64,000 bases of DNA from a virus: positions 1 through 64,000 of IMG/VR virus record IMGVR_UViG_3300042402_001868; one strand, given 5' to 3'. Under the pieces are notes generated by a model. The model saw nothing but the letters and a program-made list of their open reading frames with translations. It was not told the DNA's origin and searched no databases. The position numbers and the translations under genes are program-made. Of this stretch, positions 59,982 to 64,000 are shown piece after piece (within the stretch, counting starts at the first letter, position 1; every line of letters begins with the position of its first letter).

Positions 59982-61192
59982 ACATACCACACGATAAATT
60001 TTGCGTTTTGCCTTGGGTCAGCTTAGAAGCCAGTCCCATTGGTACAGTACGCCCTTGTTGTTTAGCTGATGATGAAATAGTTGACAACACAGGCAACAAG
60101 TTTGAACTCAGCACAGCTAACTTTGGGGACATACAAAATAGCAATCACATGCGTGAATTGCGACAACAGTTTCTAGCAGGAGAAAAACCGCAAACATGCC
60201 GCAAGTGCTGGAATGAAGAACGTAGCAATCGCACCAGCAAACGCATGCACACACTTAACAGACTCAAACATGTGTTGCCTGAAGGTGAATGGACTGCTGA
60301 CGCTAAACCTCTAATGTTCCTGGATCTCAAGCTGGGCAATATCTGCAATTTAAAATGCCGCATTTGCGGATCCTGGTCCAGTTCTCAGTTTGCCACAGAA
60401 GAACTAAACCAATTGCGTGGCGAAGACAAAAAAGCCAGCTTTCATTATCAGATGTTAAAACAAGGTGCCTGGCCTAAAGAAAACCTATCATTCTGGGATC
60501 AAATTGATCATATGCTAACGGACATTCGTTACATTGAATTTACTGGTGGCGAACCATTCATGATTGAAGAACACTTTGACATGCTACAGGGCATTGTTGA
60601 CCGTGGTATTGCAAATCAAGTTGAAATACACTACAACACAAATGGTACACAATTCCCCGAAAAGGCTCCAGCTATTTGGAAACATTTTAAAACAGTAGAA
60701 ATAGCATTTTCAATTGATGACATAGGAGATCGCTTTGAATATCAACGCACTAATGCTGTGTGGGCGGATGTGGTGTTCAATATTGATCGTTTCCGTTTAC
60801 TCCGGGAAGACTATCCAAATATTCAACTACAGATCTGCACCACTGTGAACGTGTTTAATGTACGTTATCTAGGCGAAGTTGCTGCCTGGATAGAACGCAA
60901 CCGTAACGCATTTAACTTTGTGTACTGGAACATGATGCACGACGCCTGGTACTTCTCTATTGCCACCTTGCCAGACACAGCCAAAACAGCCATTACAGAA
61001 TACTTAGACTCAGTTGAAACCATTTACCGAGATGAATTTGATCGCATAAGAGACTTTATGAATCGTGGCGCTTCAACAGATGGTGGCATACTGCGTATGC
61101 GTGTGCGAGATCTAGATCGTAAACGTGAACAAGATTTATCAGTTGTAGAACCTGAATTTGCCGCACTGATTAACTACACCTATGCCACTTAA
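59978..61192 (+). CDS. Twitch domain-containing radical SAM protein, type B (4 of 6)
   Basis: 404 residues. N-terminal twitch-like module: C9 in FCVLPW, C27/C28 in VRPCC, C74/C77 in CRKCW, with MRELRQQFLAGEKPQTC between. Radical SAM cluster C123/C127/C130 in NICNLKCRIC; FTGGEPFM at the SAM site. SIDDIGDRFEYQRTNAVWAD conserved with the protein at 62117, to which it is close along its length. Family likely the one I recall as twitch domain-containing radical SAM proteins. Product unknown; such enzymes often modify peptides or sugars. Overlaps both neighbours (4 and 11 nt). Confidence 0.85.
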   Translation: MNIPHDKFCVLPWVSLEASPIGTVRPCCLADDEIVDNTGNKFELSTANFGDIQNSNHMRELRQQFLAGEKPQTCRKCWNEERSNRTSKRMHTLNRLKHVLPEGEWTADAKPLMFLDLKLGNICNLKCRICGSWSSSQFATEELNQLRGEDKKASFHYQMLKQGAWPKENLSFWDQIDHMLTDIRYIEFTGGEPFMIEEHFDMLQGIVDRGIANQVEIHYNTNGTQFPEKAPAIWKHFKTVEIAFSIDDIGDRFEYQRTNAVWADVVFNIDRFRLLREDYPNIQLQICTTVNVFNVRYLGEVAAWIERNRNAFNFVYWNMMHDAWYFSIATLPDTAKTAITEYLDSVETIYRDEFDRIRDFMNRGASTDGGILRMRVRDLDRKREQDLSVVEPEFAALINYTYAT

Positions 61193-62120
61193 ACTGCTGT
61201 TGCATAACAATGATCGTAATTCGTTTTCTCATGGACACATTCAGTCATTGTTGCGACAGTATTTTGACATTGTGATCTGGCAGCCAAATACCATGTACAG
61301 TCAAGATCATGTGTTGGTAGTAGATTCATTTAAACTACATCGTGTTGATCCTAATTATTGGTACATATCTTATCTCAGAGATGGATACAAAGTACTGGTA
61401 GATAATATGTGGGAAATACCAAATTTTATAAACACTCATTTCCCCAAGGATGACCCTGGTTACCACGTGATGCAAAACACCAATTGGTTTTGGTACAACG
61501 AATCCTTGATGTATACCCAACAAGGATTTGATCAATATCAGCCAAATAAAACATATGATCGCCTGGCTCTCATGCCCATGCGCATTGGTCGCGGTCACCG
61601 CCGTGATCTTGTGATTGAACTAAGTAGTGTTCTGGACAATTTAATCTGGAGTTTGAATTCACATGGCCGTCAATTGCCCGACGATTTACCACAAGACCAT
61701 CCAGACTATCAGAGACATTTCAATCCTACCTGGTATGACCGCACACATTTCAGCATAGTGGCAGAAAGTCAAATTAGCAATCCAGAAATGTTTGTTACAG
61801 AAAAAATATTCAAACCCATGGCATTTTATCATCCATTTGTTGTGATGGGACAATCGGGGATATTGAATTACCTGCACACACAAGGATTTGAAACATTTAA
61901 CAATCTATTTGATGAAAATTATGACACCATTGCAGACTATTACACTAGGTTATTGGCAGTAACAGATGCAGTTAAACGCTATGCTTGTGTGCCTTATGAT
62001 ACATTAACACAACAAAAACTCGCGCACAATCACAATCGTTTCTTTGATCAAACTTTAGTAAGTACAATGTTCGTCAGAGAAATTATTGACCCTATTAAAG
62101 AATATGTTGAATCATTATGA
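61182..62120 (+). CDS. Glycosyltransferase-like protein (GT10-like motif family)
   Basis: 312 residues. The C-terminal segment FVTEKIFKPMAFYHPFVVMG ... GFETFNNLFDENYD matches the proteins at 13530 and 55872. N-terminal half begins LKLLLHNNDRNSFSHGHIQS with HVLVVDSFKLH and WYISYLRDGYKVLVDNMWEI, as in a strand-helix fold. LALMPMRIGRGHRRDLVIEL lies mid-protein, with a Gly-Arg-Gly turn. Function: probably sugar transfer. It sits between two paralogous radical SAM genes and overlaps both. Confidence 0.5.
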   Translation: MPLKLLLHNNDRNSFSHGHIQSLLRQYFDIVIWQPNTMYSQDHVLVVDSFKLHRVDPNYWYISYLRDGYKVLVDNMWEIPNFINTHFPKDDPGYHVMQNTNWFWYNESLMYTQQGFDQYQPNKTYDRLALMPMRIGRGHRRDLVIELSSVLDNLIWSLNSHGRQLPDDLPQDHPDYQRHFNPTWYDRTHFSIVAESQISNPEMFVTEKIFKPMAFYHPFVVMGQSGILNYLHTQGFETFNNLFDENYDTIADYYTRLLAVTDAVKRYACVPYDTLTQQKLAHNHNRFFDQTLVSTMFVREIIDPIKEYVESL

Positions 62121-63337
62121 TAATACCAAGTGAAAATTTTTGCATTGTGCCCTGGTTTGGAATTGAAACCACACCTGTTGGCACAGTGAGACCGTGTTGT
62201 ATTGCCCGTGATGAAATTGTGGACGACAACGGTGTTGCATTTAATCTGCATTCAAGTACATTTGACCAGATTCTGAACAGTCAGTCCATGAAAGAACTAC
62301 GTCAACAATTCCTGGACAACAACCGTCCTGCGACGTGTAACAGTTGCTGGAATGTTGAAGTTGCTGGTCACAAGAGCAAGCGTTTACAAACCTTGGAATC
62401 TGACCTGGCAAAAAATCTTGACAACCAGTCTTATACTACAGATCCTATACCATTGAAATACATTGATCTTAAACTGGGCAACATCTGCAACTTAAAATGT
62501 CGTATATGTGGTGCATTTAGCAGTAGCCAGATAGCGTCGGAAAAGGTGGCAACATTGCCACCTGACCGTAAAAAACACAGCTACGAATACAAAATGTTAC
62601 GTGATGGGGCCTGGCCAAGAGAAAGCCCTGCGTTCTGGACCGAGTTAGAAAAAGTTCTGGGCCAAATCAAAAAGTTTGACATATCAGGCGGAGAACCGTT
62701 CTTGATCGAAGAGCACTTTGATATGTTACGCAACATGGTTGCTAAAGGATATTCGCATGACACAGAAATATATTACAACTCAAATGGCACAGTATATCCC
62801 GAGTCTGCAGAAGAAATTTGGAAAGATTTTCAGACTATTAAAATAGCTCTAAGCCTAGATGATATTGGATCCAGATATGAATATCAAAGATCCAACGGAA
62901 ATTGGGGGATGGTATTAACCAATTTGGAAAAGTTCAGACAACTGCGTTCAAGACACAGCAATATCATTCTAGAAGCATGTTGCACTGTGAGTGTTTATAC
63001 TGTGTTATATCTGGCAGAAATACTAGATTGGTTACATACGCAACAGCTAGATTATGTAAACATAAATTTTTTACATTATAATCCAGCATTGAGCGTTGCT
63101 AATTTGCCACAAGGGATCAAAGATCAAATAATACATCATTTAATCAGTGCGAACCAGACTGCAAATTATGAAGAAATCTCTGTTGTGATCGATTTCATGC
63201 GTCACGGAAACAGCAACAATGATCTATCAGCTACTCTGGAATTAATAACCCATTATGATCAACTAAGGTCAACTGATCTCAGAGATTCTTCTCCTGAGCT
63301 TGCAAAAATACTAAATTACCAGTATAATAAACAATGA
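62117..63337 (+). CDS. Twitch domain-containing radical SAM protein, type B (5 of 6)
   Basis: 406 residues. C9 in FCIVPW, C27/C28 in VRPCC, C74/C77 in CNSCW; radical SAM cluster C124/C128/C131 in NICNLKCRIC; ISGGEPFL; LSLDDIGSRYEYQRSNGNWG. A clear paralogue of the protein at 59978: the opening, the spacing of all cysteines and the DDIG segment agree, so one arose from the other by duplication. Only a GT-like gene separates them. Coupled by ATGA overlaps to the previous and next genes. Confidence 0.85.
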   Translation: MIIPSENFCIVPWFGIETTPVGTVRPCCIARDEIVDDNGVAFNLHSSTFDQILNSQSMKELRQQFLDNNRPATCNSCWNVEVAGHKSKRLQTLESDLAKNLDNQSYTTDPIPLKYIDLKLGNICNLKCRICGAFSSSQIASEKVATLPPDRKKHSYEYKMLRDGAWPRESPAFWTELEKVLGQIKKFDISGGEPFLIEEHFDMLRNMVAKGYSHDTEIYYNSNGTVYPESAEEIWKDFQTIKIALSLDDIGSRYEYQRSNGNWGMVLTNLEKFRQLRSRHSNIILEACCTVSVYTVLYLAEILDWLHTQQLDYVNINFLHYNPALSVANLPQGIKDQIIHHLISANQTANYEEISVVIDFMRHGNSNNDLSATLELITHYDQLRSTDLRDSSPELAKILNYQYNKQ

Positions 63338-64000
63338 GTGATTCTTTAAATAAACCCCTGTGTGTTTTGCCATTTATACATGGTCTAATGGAAACAACCG
63401 ATCAACTGTTGCCGTGTTGTGCGTATGACCACCGTTATGGCAAACAATATCAAGTACATGAGTTTGATACCTGGTGGGAGTCTGGACTGACCGAGATTAG
63501 ACAAGACATGCTGGCCGGGCGAAAACACGAAGGCTGCAATCGTTGTTGGAAAGAAGAAGAACAAGGAATATCAAGTTACCGCCAGCGTCAGAATGAACAC
63601 TGGGCTCAATATCAAAATATCCAACAGCCTCTACCCAAGCCTGTATTTTTAATGATGGGAATTGGAAACTATTGTAATATCAAGTGTATCATGTGCTCCC
63701 CACAAAAAAGTAGTTTATGGGCTGACGAATACGAAAAGAATCAAAAAACATTTAACAAAATTGACATACGCTTTAATAACTACAGCAACGGTGCCTGGAG
63801 TGAACCGGAAAAAATTGAACGTCTACTAGATCGTGTGGCCACCAATGTAGAGATGTTGCACTTCAGCGGTGGAGAACCACTAATTACTCCGGAGTACAAA
63901 CAAGTACTACGTTCAGTGATCAATCCCGGCAATGTAGAATTACATATCAATACCAATTTGACCATGCTTAGTGAAGACTGGATCACATTATTAAAACAGT
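63334..64000 (+). CDS. Radical SAM protein with N-terminal Cys module, type B (6 of 6), cut by window edge
   Basis: At least 222 residues from ATG 63334 (overlaps the previous stop); open to the window end. C10 in LCVLPF, C28/C29 in LLPCC, C68/C71 in CNRCW, radical SAM cluster C114/C118/C121 in YCNIKCIMC, then FSGGEPLI. TEIRQDMLAGRKHEGC is the twitch linker. It continues beyond the window, so at least one more gene may follow in the operon. Substrate unknown. Confidence 0.85.
   Translation, partial: MSDSLNKPLCVLPFIHGLMETTDQLLPCCAYDHRYGKQYQVHEFDTWWESGLTEIRQDMLAGRKHEGCNRCWKEEEQGISSYRQRQNEHWAQYQNIQQPLPKPVFLMMGIGNYCNIKCIMCSPQKSSLWADEYEKNQKTFNKIDIRFNNYSNGAWSEPEKIERLLDRVATNVEMLHFSGGEPLITPEYKQVLRSVINPGNVELHINTNLTMLSEDWITLLKQ

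Overview
This window is a 64 kb piece of a T4-like (contractile-tailed) bacteriophage genome. The evidence is a set of recognisable T4 core proteins: portal gp20, prohead protease gp21 (partial), an acidic prohead core protein like gp67, the gp26-type baseplate hub chaperone, the gp46/gp47 recombination nuclease, late sigma factor gp55, and baseplate proteins gp53, gp5, gp25, gp6 and a giant gp7-like protein. Late promoters of the T4 type (TATAAATA) sit at several gene boundaries. The AT-leaning composition, the conserved small proteins resembling those of marine cyanophages and pelagiphages, and the many radical SAM and glycosyltransferase genes suggest an aquatic or marine T4-like phage. The host cannot be told from this window. 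No tRNA, rRNA, CRISPR or insertion sequence was seen.

Layout. (1) 1-6031, minus strand: capsid genes in the T4 order 20 - small ORF - gp67-like - 21, preceded by a long tape-measure-like protein with a built-in M15-type peptidase domain. (2) 6073-10550, plus strand: gp26-type chaperone and a small gp51-position protein, then a tightly overlapped accessory cassette (unknown 167 aa protein, GNAT-like protein, amidinotransferase, DUF6614-like protein, unknown protein). (3) 10551-10963: a 413 bp convergent gap with strong hairpins and no convincing gene. (4) 10964-19973, minus strand: gp55, an SGNH-like hydrolase, gp47, a four-gene sugar/surface cassette, gp46 and a GIY-YIG nuclease. (5) 20100-51311, plus strand: a 31 kb late structural module (baseplate and tail fibres) dominated by a 4949-residue protein, closed by a strong terminator. 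(6) 51382-64000, plus strand: a co-directional, translationally coupled accessory operon that starts at a host-type promoter. It has glycosyltransferase-like proteins and at least six radical SAM enzymes with an N-terminal cysteine (twitch/SPASM-like) module, and it runs off the window edge.

How it fits together. Regions 1, 2 and 5 build the head, tail and baseplate, and are probably driven late by gp55. Region 4 carries the late sigma factor and DNA recombination/repair proteins, with nucleotide-sugar enzymes inserted between gp47 and gp46. Region 6 is the most unusual part: radical SAM enzymes alternate with glycosyltransferase-like proteins, which suggests a pathway that makes or modifies a glycan or peptide. 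Its product is unknown. Its apparent sigma70-type promoter suggests expression before the virion genes.
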